From contig JAYOEY010000017.1 of assembly GCA_038116945.1 (NCBI GenBank), positions 1 through 64,000 of the forward strand: a stretch of 64,000 bases of DNA, read 5' to 3'. Shown one piece after another: positions 43,814-52,416 of the stretch. The translations under genes and the position numbers were made by a program. Below the pieces are notes generated by a model, which searched no databases, was not told where the DNA came from, and saw only the letters and a list, made by a program, of their open reading frames with translations. Numbering within the stretch: the stretch's first letter is position 1; every line of letters starts with the position of its first letter. This DNA is from JAYOEY01 sp038116945. GTDB lineage: Bacteria; Pseudomonadota; Alphaproteobacteria; MPNO01; UBA2964.

Positions 43814-44839
43814 ATGAAAGGGATCGTATTTCTCGGGGAAAAACAGCTCGAATTGCGGGAGTTCTCCGACCCCAGCCCGGGCCCTCACGAGGTGGTGCTC
43901 GAGATCAGGGCGTCCGGCATGTGCGGCACGGATCTGCACGCCTACCGACGGAAACATGCGGGCGGCGACTATTTCATCGCCGGGCACGAGCCCTGCGGCG
44001 TGGTGGTGGAGATCGGCGCGCACGTGTCGCCGCACGAGGCGAAAATCGGCGACCGCGTGATGGTCCATCACTATGACGGGTGCGGCTCGTGCCGCCACTG
44101 CAAGTCCGGCTGGACGCAGCTTTGCGACGATGGCTCGGTCGCGTTCGGCTCCGGAAAGGGCCATGGCGGCCATGCGAAATACATGGCGGTGCCGTCCCAT
44201 ACGCTGCTGCCGTTGCCGGACGAGCTGTCCTTTGCGACAGGGGCGGCGATTTCCTGCGGCACCGGCACGGCGTTCGGCGCGCTGAAACGGCTCGGGCTCG
44301 AAGGGGACGAGACCATCGCCGTGTTCGGGCAGGGGCCGGTCGGGCTGTCGACGACGCAGTTCGCTTCGGCGATGGGCGCGCGGGTGATCGCCGTCGAAAT
44401 CTCGCCTGAGCGCCGCCAGCTGGCGCTGGAAAAAGGCGCCGATGCGGTGATCGACCCCGCTGACACCGACCCGGTTGAGGCGATTCTCGAACTCACCCAC
44501 GGGGAAGGGGCGCACAAATCGGTCGAGACGTCGGGGGTGAAGGAGGTGCGCGCGGCCGCCGTGCGCTCCACCCGTACCTGGGGGACGACCTGCCTGATCG
44601 CCAGCCATGGACAGATCGAGCTCAATGTCGGCCCTGACCTGACCCACCGCAACAAGGCCGTGCTCGGCCACTGGACCTTTTCCAAGAACGGCCAGTCGGA
44701 CTGCGCCCGCTTTGTCGCCGACCGCAGGATCGATGTCGATAGCGTGTTCACCCACCGCTGGAAACTCGAGCAGGCGGAAGAGGCCTATGCGCTGCTCGAC
44801 CGGCAGACCACCGGGAAGGGCGTGTTCCTGCCGGGGTGA
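43814..44839 (+). CDS. zinc-dependent medium-chain alcohol dehydrogenase
   Basis: The 341-residue enzyme has the catalytic-zinc residues C39 (SGMCGTDLH) and the GHEPCG motif (about residues 61-66). The structural-zinc cysteines lie in CGSCRHCKSGWTQLC (about 93-107), and the Rossmann motif is FGQGPVGL (about 175-182). The acidic residue after the second strand (VIAVEIS) indicates NAD. Relatives include threonine, sorbitol and hydroxymethyl-compound dehydrogenases. The start at 43814 (MKGIVFLGE) is preferred over the upstream in-frame ATG because AGGGAG lies 10-15 nt before it. Confidence 0.92.
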   Translation: MKGIVFLGEKQLELREFSDPSPGPHEVVLEIRASGMCGTDLHAYRRKHAGGDYFIAGHEPCGVVVEIGAHVSPHEAKIGDRVMVHHYDGCGSCRHCKSGWTQLCDDGSVAFGSGKGHGGHAKYMAVPSHTLLPLPDELSFATGAAISCGTGTAFGALKRLGLEGDETIAVFGQGPVGLSTTQFASAMGARVIAVEISPERRQLALEKGADAVIDPADTDPVEAILELTHGEGAHKSVETSGVKEVRAAAVRSTRTWGTTCLIASHGQIELNVGPDLTHRNKAVLGHWTFSKNGQSDCARFVADRRIDVDSVFTHRWKLEQAEEAYALLDRQTTGKGVFLPG

Positions 44840-44858
44840 GGGACGACTGGAAAGTTGC

Positions 44859-45395
44859 CTACCCCGGCATCGGAACGCGGTGCAATTTCATCGCCATCGC
44901 CACCGCCGAATAATATCCCAGCAGCCCCAGCACTTCGGCGAGCCCGTCGCGGCCCAGCAGCGCCGTCGCCCGGTCGTAGACCTCGTCCGGGCCGCCGCCC
45001 GGCGCCATGGATATCCGGCACAGATCGTACACCGCCTTCTCGCGCGCATCCGGCAGGTCGGGTGTCTCGCCGGCTTTGATCGCATCCATCGCCGCCTGCG
45101 GATAGCCGAGATCGAGGCATCGCTTCACATGCGCCGCCTGCACGTAATCGCCCTGCCAGTGCGTCGCGATGACGACGATGACGAGCTCGACCTCGCGTTC
45201 GGTCAGCGCGCCCTTCTTGTTGAGGAAGGTGCCGATGGTCTCCATCGCCGCGGCCAGCTGCGGCGAATGAATCCAGATCTTATAGGGCGTGAGCAGCCGC
45301 CCGCGCCCGGCGACCAGATCGTCGAAAACCTGCCTCTGTTCGGCGGTCAGCTCATCCTCGGGGATTTCGAGAATGCGGTTGGGTCCGTCGGCCAT
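44859..45395 (-). CDS. carboxymuconolactone decarboxylase (AhpD-like) family protein
   Basis: The 178-residue all-helical protein matches the CMD fold (LTEREVELVIVVIATHWQGDY, in short; HVKRCLDLGY; LGRDGLAEVLGLLGYYS). The AhpD redox pair CxxC is absent, so it is not an alkylhydroperoxidase. It may be a carboxymuconolactone-type lyase or a small binding protein. The ribosome site GGGAGAG precedes the ATG. It is convergent with the alcohol dehydrogenase gene and divergent from merF. Confidence 0.87.
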   Translation of the reverse strand: MADGPNRILEIPEDELTAEQRQVFDDLVAGRGRLLTPYKIWIHSPQLAAAMETIGTFLNKKGALTEREVELVIVVIATHWQGDYVQAAHVKRCLDLGYPQAAMDAIKAGETPDLPDAREKAVYDLCRISMAPGGGPDEVYDRATALLGRDGLAEVLGLLGYYSAVAMAMKLHRVPMPG

Positions 45396-45545
45396 GATGC
45401 TCTCCCTCGTTGCGGTACGTGACGGTAGGCGAGGGGAGACAACCCCGTCAATCGCCCGGCGCGCGCTGTTCTCCCGACATCGTGAATGGAGAATGGCGGG
45501 TGCTGTGTTACCGTTCCGGAGCGCAGGGTGAGGCCGGCAACAGAC

Positions 45546-45749
45546 ATGCGAGAGTCGAAGCTTCTGAAAATCGGCATCGTCGGCAGCGTGATTGCGGCGA
45601 TCTGCTGCTTTACGCCGGTTCTGGTAGTGATACTGGGTGCGGTCGGGCTGTCGTCGCTGGTCGGCGGCCTCGATTACGTACTGCTTCCCGGCCTTGCGCT
45701 ATTTCTCCTTCTTACCGGGTACGCGCTATGGAAACGTCGGCGAAACTGA
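45546..45749 (+). CDS. merF: mercuric ion transporter MerF-like protein
   Basis: The 67-residue inner-membrane protein has two helices and the MerF hallmark vicinal cysteines in AAICCFTPVLVVILGA (about residues 17-32). A conserved VGGLDYVLLPGLALF segment starts the second helix. MerF takes Hg(II) into the cytoplasm for reduction by MerA. Neither merR, merA, merP nor merT is visible nearby. Its last 22 bases overlap the start of the GDCCVxC gene, so the two are translated together. The start at 45546 gives the standard MerF length. Confidence 0.88.
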   Translation: MRESKLLKIGIVGSVIAAICCFTPVLVVILGAVGLSSLVGGLDYVLLPGLALFLLLTGYALWKRRRN

Positions 45750-45955
45750 TCCTGCAGTCCGAACTCACCTGTCCCGAATGCGGGCACGCGGCGTTGGAAA
45801 CGATGCCCACCGATGCCTGCCAATGGTTCTATGACTGCAAGGGGTGCGGCGCGGTGTTGCGGCCCGGACCGGGCGATTGCTGCGTGTTCTGTTCCTACGG
45901 CACGGCACCGTGCCCGCCGGTTCAGCAGGGCGATCGCTGCTGCAGCGAGGGCTGA
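45728..45955 (+). CDS. GDCCVxC-domain cysteine-rich protein
   Basis: The 75-residue protein has two zinc-ribbon-like pairs, CPECGH (residues 15-20) and CKGCG (37-41). The family motif GDCCVFCSYG (49-58) and a terminal DRCCSEG follow. Twelve percent or so of the residues are cysteine, so metal or metalloid binding is likely. Members often accompany MerF or other metal-resistance genes, and some are selenoproteins; here the third motif position is a normal Cys. The ATG lies within the final codons of merF in a different frame. Confidence 0.87.
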   Translation: METSAKLILQSELTCPECGHAALETMPTDACQWFYDCKGCGAVLRPGPGDCCVFCSYGTAPCPPVQQGDRCCSEG

Positions 45956-46002
45956 CCGTCCGGTGCGATCCGCTCCGGCCGGACGGGGCCGGAGGCGTCA
46001 TG

Positions 46003-48018
46003 TCACAGGCCGATCATCTCTATGACACTGCCGTAAAAATCGCTCAGCATCGAGTCGAGCCACAGGATGTTCATGACCTGATCGTAGAAGCCGAACAGGA
46101 AAGCCCAGCCGGCCATCGCATAGCCGAACGACACTTTCGGCCCGTAGTCGCCCCAGCGCCACAGGTAGAGGACGATGAACAGGCAAAGCGATGCGATCTG
46201 TCCGATCACAAGGCTCGCCAGCAGCATCGCCAGCAGATAACCGAAAAACTGCGCGACGCCATTCAGCATGGCTCGTTGCGAGGCAGCGCGCAGCGCGCTT
46301 CCGAACCCGCCTTCCTCACGGCTCGTGCGGCGGACGCCGATGATGTCGTGGAGGGCGACGTACAGGCACAGGGCGACGGCGGGGACCGCTATGGTGAGCG
46401 GAAACTGGCCGACCGCAAGGTCCCAGCGCATTGCCTGAATGGCCGCGGCGGAGAACGCAACGAGAAGGATCAGCGAGAACGGCAGCGACAGGAAAAAGTT
46501 CTTTTCCCTGCCCTCGCCCGAGGTGGGTTCCTCGCCGCCGCGTCGCGACCGCATCACGCCCCGCACCGAAAAGGCGAGCGTTATGGCGGTAAGCGCGAAG
46601 ATGACCAGGACGATGGGCCGGGTCAGCCAGGCCATGCCGCTTTCATTGGCCATGGTGCTGATATAAAGCGAATTTTCGAGGATGTTGCCGAGAATCAGCG
46701 CAAGCACGAGCGGCGGGCGCGGCCATCCGCCCCGCTTCATCACGACGCCCGCGATGCCCGCGACGAGACAGACGATCCAGTCGCCGATCGAGGAATGTCC
46801 GAGCCACGCCCCCATGAAAACGAACAGGATCACCCCCGGCACGATCAGGTGACCGCGAATAAACGCCACCTTGGCCAGCTGGTTGGCCCAGATCATCAGC
46901 AACCCGGCGGCGAAAATGTTGGCGACCACGATGGTCCATACCATGCTGAAGGTAATGTGAAGCTGGCTGGTGAGCATGTCGGGGCCTGGCTTGAGACCTT
47001 GGATCAGCAAAGCCCCCATCAGAATGGCGGTACCGAGATTGCCGGGAATGCCGAAGGCGACCGTGGGCACCAGCGCGCCCCCCTTGATCGCGTTGTTGGC
47101 CGCTTCCGGCGCGATGACGCCGCGAATGTCTCCCTGCCCGAACTGCGACTTGTCCTTGGCGCTCTGCACGGCGTGACCGTAGGCCAGCCAGTCGACGATG
47201 GCGCCGCCGAGCCCCGGCAGCATGCCGATATAGGTGCCCAGCGTGGCGCAGCGGAGCGCAAGCCACCAGTGGCGAAAGGCGTCTTTCACCCCGGTCAGGA
47301 TCGTCACGTCGCTGCTCTGTTCCCGCGTGACGCGCGAGATCGAGGTGTTCCTGATGGCAAGCTCCATCACCTCGGGTATGGCGAACAGACCCAGCACAAC
47401 CGGAATGATCGGCAGCCCGTCCAGCAGGTAGTCCTCGCCGAAGAAATAGCGCGGCACGGACTCGGCTTCGGCATAGCCGATCGACGACAACAGCAGGCCG
47501 AGCAAGGCGACGATCAGCCCCTTGGAAATGGAATTGCCGCTGAGCGACCCGACCATGCTGAGACCGAGAACGCCGAGCGCAAAAATTTCCGGATTGCCGA
47601 AGGCAAGGATGATCGGCAGCACCAGCGGCAGCGAGGCTGCCAGGACCAGCGCGCCGAATACGCCGCCGAAGGCCGACACGGTGAACGCCGCGCCAAACGC
47701 GCGCTGCGCTTCGCCCTTCTGGGCCAGCGGATAGCCGTCCAGGATCGTCGCTTGCGAGGCCGCGGTGCCAGGGATGCCGAGCATGACCGAGGCGATGGTG
47801 TCGCTTGTCGTGGTGACCGCGTACATGCCGAGCAGCAGGGCAAACGCGCTCACGGTTTCCATGCCGAAAGTGAAGGGAAGCAGGATGACGAGTCCGATCA
47901 CCCCGCCGAGACCGGGCACCGCGCCCAGCCAGATGCCGACGAGAATGCCGAGCATCAGGAAACCGACGGCGGGCCACTGGAAAACGAGGGTCAGCCCTGT
48001 CCAGAACGCTTCCAGCAT
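46003..48018 (-). CDS. tripartite tricarboxylate transporter, TctA-TctB fusion
   Basis: The 671-residue inner-membrane protein has the large TctA part with its two characteristic PGLGG repeats: LGAVPGLGGVIG (about residues 32-43) and GMLPGLGGAIVDW (about 268-280). It has about 11 to 12 membrane segments. TctA proteins usually end near residue 500; here about 160 more residues with four further segments resemble the small subunit TctB. No separate tctB gene is present, so a fusion is the natural reading. The gene lies 103 bp downstream of the binding-protein gene. Substrates are tricarboxylates or other di- and aromatic acids. Confidence 0.9.
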   Translation of the reverse strand: MLEAFWTGLTLVFQWPAVGFLMLGILVGIWLGAVPGLGGVIGLVILLPFTFGMETVSAFALLLGMYAVTTTSDTIASVMLGIPGTAASQATILDGYPLAQKGEAQRAFGAAFTVSAFGGVFGALVLAASLPLVLPIILAFGNPEIFALGVLGLSMVGSLSGNSISKGLIVALLGLLLSSIGYAEAESVPRYFFGEDYLLDGLPIIPVVLGLFAIPEVMELAIRNTSISRVTREQSSDVTILTGVKDAFRHWWLALRCATLGTYIGMLPGLGGAIVDWLAYGHAVQSAKDKSQFGQGDIRGVIAPEAANNAIKGGALVPTVAFGIPGNLGTAILMGALLIQGLKPGPDMLTSQLHITFSMVWTIVVANIFAAGLLMIWANQLAKVAFIRGHLIVPGVILFVFMGAWLGHSSIGDWIVCLVAGIAGVVMKRGGWPRPPLVLALILGNILENSLYISTMANESGMAWLTRPIVLVIFALTAITLAFSVRGVMRSRRGGEEPTSGEGREKNFFLSLPFSLILLVAFSAAAIQAMRWDLAVGQFPLTIAVPAVALCLYVALHDIIGVRRTSREEGGFGSALRAASQRAMLNGVAQFFGYLLAMLLASLVIGQIASLCLFIVLYLWRWGDYGPKVSFGYAMAGWAFLFGFYDQVMNILWLDSMLSDFYGSVIEMIGL

Positions 48019-48121
48019 GAAAGTCAGGTCCTTGATAAAAACGCGGGTCGCGTTTCCCGCAACGGGGTAATCTCCCGCCCGCCGACGAGGCGGAGGGCAG
48101 GAGGCTTACCCGGATGCGAGA

Positions 48122-49240
48122 TCAGTTCTGTTTCTTTGCTTTCTTCTTGGCGCCTTTTTTGACGTAGTCCTTCCAGAACTCCACAAGGCCGCGGTCGGCG
48201 GTGCTGATCGATTTGAAGGCCTTTGCGGCTTTCTCGCGGCTGACCGGCACATAGACGTTGTTCAGCACCTGTTTCTGTTTTTCGATGGCTTCCGGATCCT
48301 TGATCATCTTGTCGAATCCCGCGCGAAGGGCGGCCAGCGCCGTCTCGTTCATGCCGGGAGGGCCCATGAACAGGTGGGTGACGGCCGAGCGCAGGCTGAT
48401 GAGGAAGGTGAATTTGTCCCAGAACGGGCCGGATGGCGGCTTGCCGTGGATCCGGCGATAGACGTCTTCGAAACTGGGCAGGCCGCCGGTTTCCGACTTG
48501 ATCTCACTGCCGTCCGCATCGCGGAACTTGAAATACCACAGCGGCATGACGTCGCCGTTCGGGCCGCCCATGCTCGGCTCGAACCGCGCGATCCAGCTGT
48601 CGAGCCCGTTGCCCGCCATGCCGACTTCGTTGCGTCGCACGGCCGCCGCCACACGGGCGCCGCCCCGATATCCGGGGACATAGGTATACTTCACGCCCAG
48701 CGTGTCGAGGGCGCCGCGCGTGAACATGTCGAGCGGCGACGAAGCGCGGCGGCCGCCGATCTTGATGCCTTCCGCCTTGACGATGTCTTCCGGATTCTTC
48801 ATGCCGCCGGGAACCAGGTCCTTGCGGGCATAGCTCATGACGGGAGCGCCGACCATCGCGCCGATGATTTCGATCTTGCCGTAATCGTATCGGATGCCCT
48901 TGCGCTCCAGCAGCTGGGACTGTGCCGAGGACGGGGTATAGACGATCGTCATGCCGTCTTTCTTGGCGCGCTCGTAGAGGAAGTTTTGCGCCTTGGTGCC
49001 GCCGCCGCCCGTCATGTTCTTGACGATGATCTTGGGATTCCCCTCGACGTGTCTCGCGAGAAACGGCGTCAGGAGACGCGACTGGGTGTCCGCCCCGCCG
49101 CCCGGCGAATAGCCCACCAGCACGGTGATCGTCTTGCCCTTGTAATATTGCGCGCCTGCCGGCGCGGAAACGAGGGTGGCCCCGACAGCCGCGGCGAGGC
49201 AGCCTGCCATCACGGGTACGCGCTTAACGGATACGGTCAT
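48122..49240 (-). CDS. tripartite tricarboxylate transporter substrate-binding protein (TctC/Bug family)
   Basis: The 372-residue secreted protein has a signal peptide (basic start MTVSVKR, hydrophobic core, cleavage after SAPAGA, about residue 30). The Bug-family block YSPGGGADTQSRLLTPFL follows at about 50-67. GGGGT after VKNMT is the second family mark. It should deliver an organic acid to the TctA-TctB fusion encoded downstream. The C-terminus is lysine-rich (KKGAKKKAKKQN). Start 49240 is 6 nt after GGGAGGA. It is divergent from the SDR gene. Confidence 0.92.
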   Translation of the reverse strand: MTVSVKRVPVMAGCLAAAVGATLVSAPAGAQYYKGKTITVLVGYSPGGGADTQSRLLTPFLARHVEGNPKIIVKNMTGGGGTKAQNFLYERAKKDGMTIVYTPSSAQSQLLERKGIRYDYGKIEIIGAMVGAPVMSYARKDLVPGGMKNPEDIVKAEGIKIGGRRASSPLDMFTRGALDTLGVKYTYVPGYRGGARVAAAVRRNEVGMAGNGLDSWIARFEPSMGGPNGDVMPLWYFKFRDADGSEIKSETGGLPSFEDVYRRIHGKPPSGPFWDKFTFLISLRSAVTHLFMGPPGMNETALAALRAGFDKMIKDPEAIEKQKQVLNNVYVPVSREKAAKAFKSISTADRGLVEFWKDYVKKGAKKKAKKQN

Positions 49241-49375
49241 TTCATTCCTCCCTGTGTCATGTTTTTTTCACTACTAATCATATGGGCTTGGTAGCCTCTC
49301 CGTAAACCGTCGCTTTGACCGCCGGAATCGGCGCTGATAGCCTCGCTGTCTTCTTGATTGAGAGGAGGAAGGGCG

Positions 49376-50155
49376 ATGGATCTCAACCTTGTCGGGCGAA
49401 CCGCGCTCGTTACCGGCGCGTCCCGGGGCATCGGCCGCGCCGTGGCGCAGACGCTCGCCGCCGAAGGATGCAACCTGCATCTCGCGGCGCGAAGCGAGTC
49501 CGGGCTGCGCGACGTCGCGGCGGAAATCGGCCGCCTGCACGATGTTGAGATCGTCGTGCATCCGTGCGACCTCTCCGGATCCGAGGCGGTTGCGGCGCTC
49601 GGCAAGGCCTGTGCCGATGTCGATATTCTGGTCAACAATGCGGGAGATATCCCGACCGGCTCGCTCGAAAGCATCGACGTCGAGACCTGGCGAAGCTGCT
49701 GGGACCTGAAGGTGTACGGGTATGTCGAGCTGACCCGCGCCATCCTGCCAAACATGAAGGCGCGCGAAAGCGGCGTCGTTGTCAACGTGATCGGCGCGGC
49801 AGGCGAAACGCCCAACCCGAACTACATCGCCGGCTGTATGGGCAATGCCGCGCTGATGATGTTCACCCAGTGTCTCGGCGGCGACAGTATCGGCCGCGGT
49901 GTCCGCGTCGTCGGCGTCAACCCCGGTCCGACCATGTCGGATCGGCACTTCGCCCATGTGCGGGAGCGTGCCGAGCGCAAGTTCGGCGATGCCGAACGCT
50001 GGGCCGAGCTCGAAGCCGGGCTGCCATCGGGCCGTTCGTCGACGGTAGAGGAAATCGCCGATGCGGTCGCATTTCTCGCTTCGGACAGGGCGTCGCATAT
50101 CACCGGGACGACCCTTCTGGTCGATGGCGGTGTCCATAACCACTACTGGCGTTAG
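49376..50155 (+). CDS. short-chain dehydrogenase/reductase without the YxxxK active site
   Basis: The 259-residue protein has a regular SDR cofactor site (TGASRGIG, about residues 14-21; NNAG at about 90-93) and the C-terminal PG motif (VNPGPTMSDR). Where YxxxK is expected (about 153-163) the sequence is YIAGCMGNAALMMF: the Tyr lies earlier than usual, the Lys is Asn, and the Ser-140 equivalent is in VIGAAG. Catalysis by the standard tetrad is therefore doubtful, although the same GNAAL block is seen in a known SDR subgroup. The start follows AGAGGAGGAAGG. It is convergent with the RdhA-like gene. Confidence 0.88.
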   Translation: MDLNLVGRTALVTGASRGIGRAVAQTLAAEGCNLHLAARSESGLRDVAAEIGRLHDVEIVVHPCDLSGSEAVAALGKACADVDILVNNAGDIPTGSLESIDVETWRSCWDLKVYGYVELTRAILPNMKARESGVVVNVIGAAGETPNPNYIAGCMGNAALMMFTQCLGGDSIGRGVRVVGVNPGPTMSDRHFAHVRERAERKFGDAERWAELEAGLPSGRSSTVEEIADAVAFLASDRASHITGTTLLVDGGVHNHYWR

Positions 50156-50187
50156 GCACGGCCTCTTGCGGCTGGCCGCGAGATTTC

Positions 50188-50206
50188 CCGCCCGGGTTAA
50201 GGGCGG
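50188..50206. terminator. hairpin between convergent genes
   Basis: CCGCCC (50188-50193) pairs with GGGCGG (50201-50206) around a 7-nt loop in the gap between the SDR and RdhA-like stop codons. No T-run follows on either strand, so termination is uncertain. Confidence 0.35.
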
Positions 50207-50233
50207 CGCGGCATAAGCCGGGGCACAGCGGCC

Positions 50234-51562
50234 CTACGTCGCGTTCATTCTTTCCTTCGCCTTTTTTAACGCCTCTTCTGCCGCCTCGCGGTCCTGCAGA
50301 CCCTGCTTGCGGTCGATGGGCCTGGTTTCCCTGTCGTCCGCCGTCGGCAGCTTCTCCCACGGGTAGACGGCCACCTTCGCATTGCCGATTGTCGTGTCGC
50401 GATCGAGGTTAAGATCGCGCTCGTTGACGCCCTCGGGCTTCACGACCTTTTTGTTGACGATTTCGAGATCGAGCCACCAGCGTTTGATCGGGTTGCGTCT
50501 GCCGTAGCCCAGCGCGTCGTCGAGCCAGATCAGGGCGCGGCGCGTCCAGGGCAGTTTGATGGCGGCCCACATGGCGAGATTGTGCGCAAGCAACCCTTCC
50601 TTGTTCCACGGGCACATCTTCATGCAGCGGCCGCAGGCCGATCCCTTGGGGTTGGTCACCCGGTACTTGGTGCATTTCTCGACGTCGGGCTTCCAGATCT
50701 CGTAGCCGTTATAGAGAACCTTGTCTCCATAGGGGATCGCCTGGGCCGGGCATTCGCGGGCGCATTTCTTGCACTTGTCGCAGAAATCCTGCAGCCCGAA
50801 ATCGATCGGTTTATCGACGGCCAGCGGCAGGTCGGTGGTGATAACCGCGGTCTTGTGCCGCGGCCCGACAAACGGGTTGAGCACCAGCTCGCCGATGCGG
50901 CTCATCTCGCCCAGTCCAGCCAGCAACATCAGCGGAATCTGCTGTACGTCGCCATGCGCGTTGGAATGCGCCTGCGCCGGATAGCCGAGGCGGCGGATAT
51001 AGTCGCCGACGATGGTGGCGACGGTGGAGCCATGATAATAGGCGCGGTAGCTCATGGCGCCCGACACCCAGTCGTCGCCCGACGAGCCCTCGAACGAGTC
51101 CCAGCCCTGATCGATCACCACCACGATGGCGTATTTGTGCCGCGTGGTGATCGGCGTGCCGTCGGTGTCGTGGCTGAACCAGGCCCACTCCGGCATCTCG
51201 CAGATGCCGACCAGGTCGGCATCCATGAAATGGCACAGCGCCTTGATATGTTTCGCCATCTCTTCCGGGCCGGGGATCGGCGCCTTTTCCGGCGCGGGTT
51301 CGCCCTTGTGATCCGGCACGTGTTTCCAGTGCAGATGGCCGATGGCCGCATTGAGCGGGTGCTTGGTGATAAAGCGGCGGATCTCCTTGCCTGCCTTCGG
51401 CCCGAGATCGCCGTAAAACGCTCGGACGAAAAAGCCAGCGCGTTTCGGCACCTGCCTAATGTCGTCAGTGATCAGCGTGGTTGGCCTGTCGACCCGACGG
51501 ATCTTCTCCATCCTGTATTTGCCGAGATGCGGCGGGCGTTTCTTGCGAGAGAAAAGTCGCAT
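50234..51562 (-). CDS. reductive dehalogenase (RdhA)-like protein with two [4Fe-4S] clusters (copy 2, long)
   Basis: The 442-residue protein has a central RdhA-type region (SYRAYYHGSTVATIVGDYIRRLGY, in short, near residues 168-190) and two clusters: CDKCKKCARECP (about 260-271) and a second group ending in CGRCMKMCPW (about 308-317). After the clusters it has the RdhA-type tail W...P...LDDALGYG and a double-Trp motif. The N-terminus is basic but has no Tat RR or signal peptide, and no rdhB anchor adjoins, as in respiration-independent cytoplasmic RdhA of aerobes. A GST gene lies upstream in the same operon. Dehalogenation is inferred from family only. Confidence 0.82.
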   Translation of the reverse strand: MRLFSRKKRPPHLGKYRMEKIRRVDRPTTLITDDIRQVPKRAGFFVRAFYGDLGPKAGKEIRRFITKHPLNAAIGHLHWKHVPDHKGEPAPEKAPIPGPEEMAKHIKALCHFMDADLVGICEMPEWAWFSHDTDGTPITTRHKYAIVVVIDQGWDSFEGSSGDDWVSGAMSYRAYYHGSTVATIVGDYIRRLGYPAQAHSNAHGDVQQIPLMLLAGLGEMSRIGELVLNPFVGPRHKTAVITTDLPLAVDKPIDFGLQDFCDKCKKCARECPAQAIPYGDKVLYNGYEIWKPDVEKCTKYRVTNPKGSACGRCMKMCPWNKEGLLAHNLAMWAAIKLPWTRRALIWLDDALGYGRRNPIKRWWLDLEIVNKKVVKPEGVNERDLNLDRDTTIGNAKVAVYPWEKLPTADDRETRPIDRKQGLQDREAAEEALKKAKERMNAT

Positions 51563-51629
51563 GGCGGGATCCTCGACCGGATTTGAAACTCACGGGCCGA
51601 GCCTAGCGATCCTCTCGGATGATAGCAAT

Positions 51630-52376
51630 TCAGGCGGCGGACGGGCGGGTCTCGTCCGAATCCGCAAAGGTCTCGACCACCGCCGGGCGTTCCAGCAGCC
51701 GGTCGAGCCAGTCGCACAGGCGCGGTACGCGCCCGGGCGTGAACAGGTCGGGTACCACGCGTTCGCGGTAGCGGTGCATGAAGGGCAGCATGTTGATATC
51801 GGCCAGCGTGTACATGTCGCCTGTCAGATACGGTCCGTCTGCCAGCGCTTTCTCCGCCCGTTCGAGAATGAAGCCGGCTTTTTCATGCGCGGCGGCGAAA
51901 TCTTCGTCGGAAAAGCGGCCATTCTCCGCCAGCTTGCGGAAAGCGTTGCGACGCTCGATCAGCGGGGTGCGTTTCAGAACGTCTTCGAGCGCGCCGGCAT
52001 CGAGATTCCGGACGCCCTCGCCGATGCCGCTCTTGGCGGAGAACGCGACCACCATGTTGGGACCGAGCGCCTCGTCGGCCATCTTGCCCCACAGCCGCAT
52101 TCTCGCCCGGCCGGCCGGGTCTGCGGGACGCAACGGGATGTCCGGAAAGGCCTCGTCTATATATTCGTTGATCACCGTCGATTCGACGACAACGGTTCCG
52201 TCATGCACCAGCGTCGGCACCAGCCCGTTCGGGTTGAGCGCCAGATATTCCGGCCGGTGATGTTCGAACTTTCCCAGATCGACATAGTGGCTGACATAGT
52301 CGAGACCCTTTTCACGGAGCGTCAGCCGGGATTTCTTGGAGCACGCCGTCAGGCCAGCATGGTAAAGCTCAAGCAT
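51630..52376 (-). CDS. glutathione S-transferase-family protein
   Basis: The 248-residue protein has an N-terminal thioredoxin-like domain (ELYHAGLTACSKKSRL, with Ser/Cys at the usual catalytic place) and the conserved cis-Pro and Glu-Ser of the glutathione site (GLVPTLV and VVESTVI, about residues 52-68). An all-helical C-terminal domain follows. This is the bacterial dehalogenase or isomerase type layout. The start at 52376 gives the normal beginning; the frame is open further upstream only as an overlap of the Lin0512 gene. It is fourth in the leftward OCD-MarR-Lin0512-GST-RdhA run. Confidence 0.88.
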   Translation of the reverse strand: MLELYHAGLTACSKKSRLTLREKGLDYVSHYVDLGKFEHHRPEYLALNPNGLVPTLVHDGTVVVESTVINEYIDEAFPDIPLRPADPAGRARMRLWGKMADEALGPNMVVAFSAKSGIGEGVRNLDAGALEDVLKRTPLIERRNAFRKLAENGRFSDEDFAAAHEKAGFILERAEKALADGPYLTGDMYTLADINMLPFMHRYRERVVPDLFTPGRVPRLCDWLDRLLERPAVVETFADSDETRPSAA

Positions 52377-52416
52377 CGCACGCCCTGTTGATTGATCTGC
52401 CTGTGCGACCGGGCCG

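Noticed and set aside
45410..45727. long N-terminal extension of the GDCCVxC protein
   Set aside because: It would overlap merF in another frame; only the last 75 residues are conserved in type.
45396..46002. complete mercury resistance operon
   Set aside because: Only merF and the GDCCVxC gene are visible; no merR, merA, merP or merT reading frame exists in the surrounding sequence.
45844..48162. 772-residue plus-strand frame
   Set aside because: It is antisense to the TctA-TctB gene, whose PGLGG motifs and membrane segments are clear; the plus frame is a polar Arg/Gln-rich artefact.
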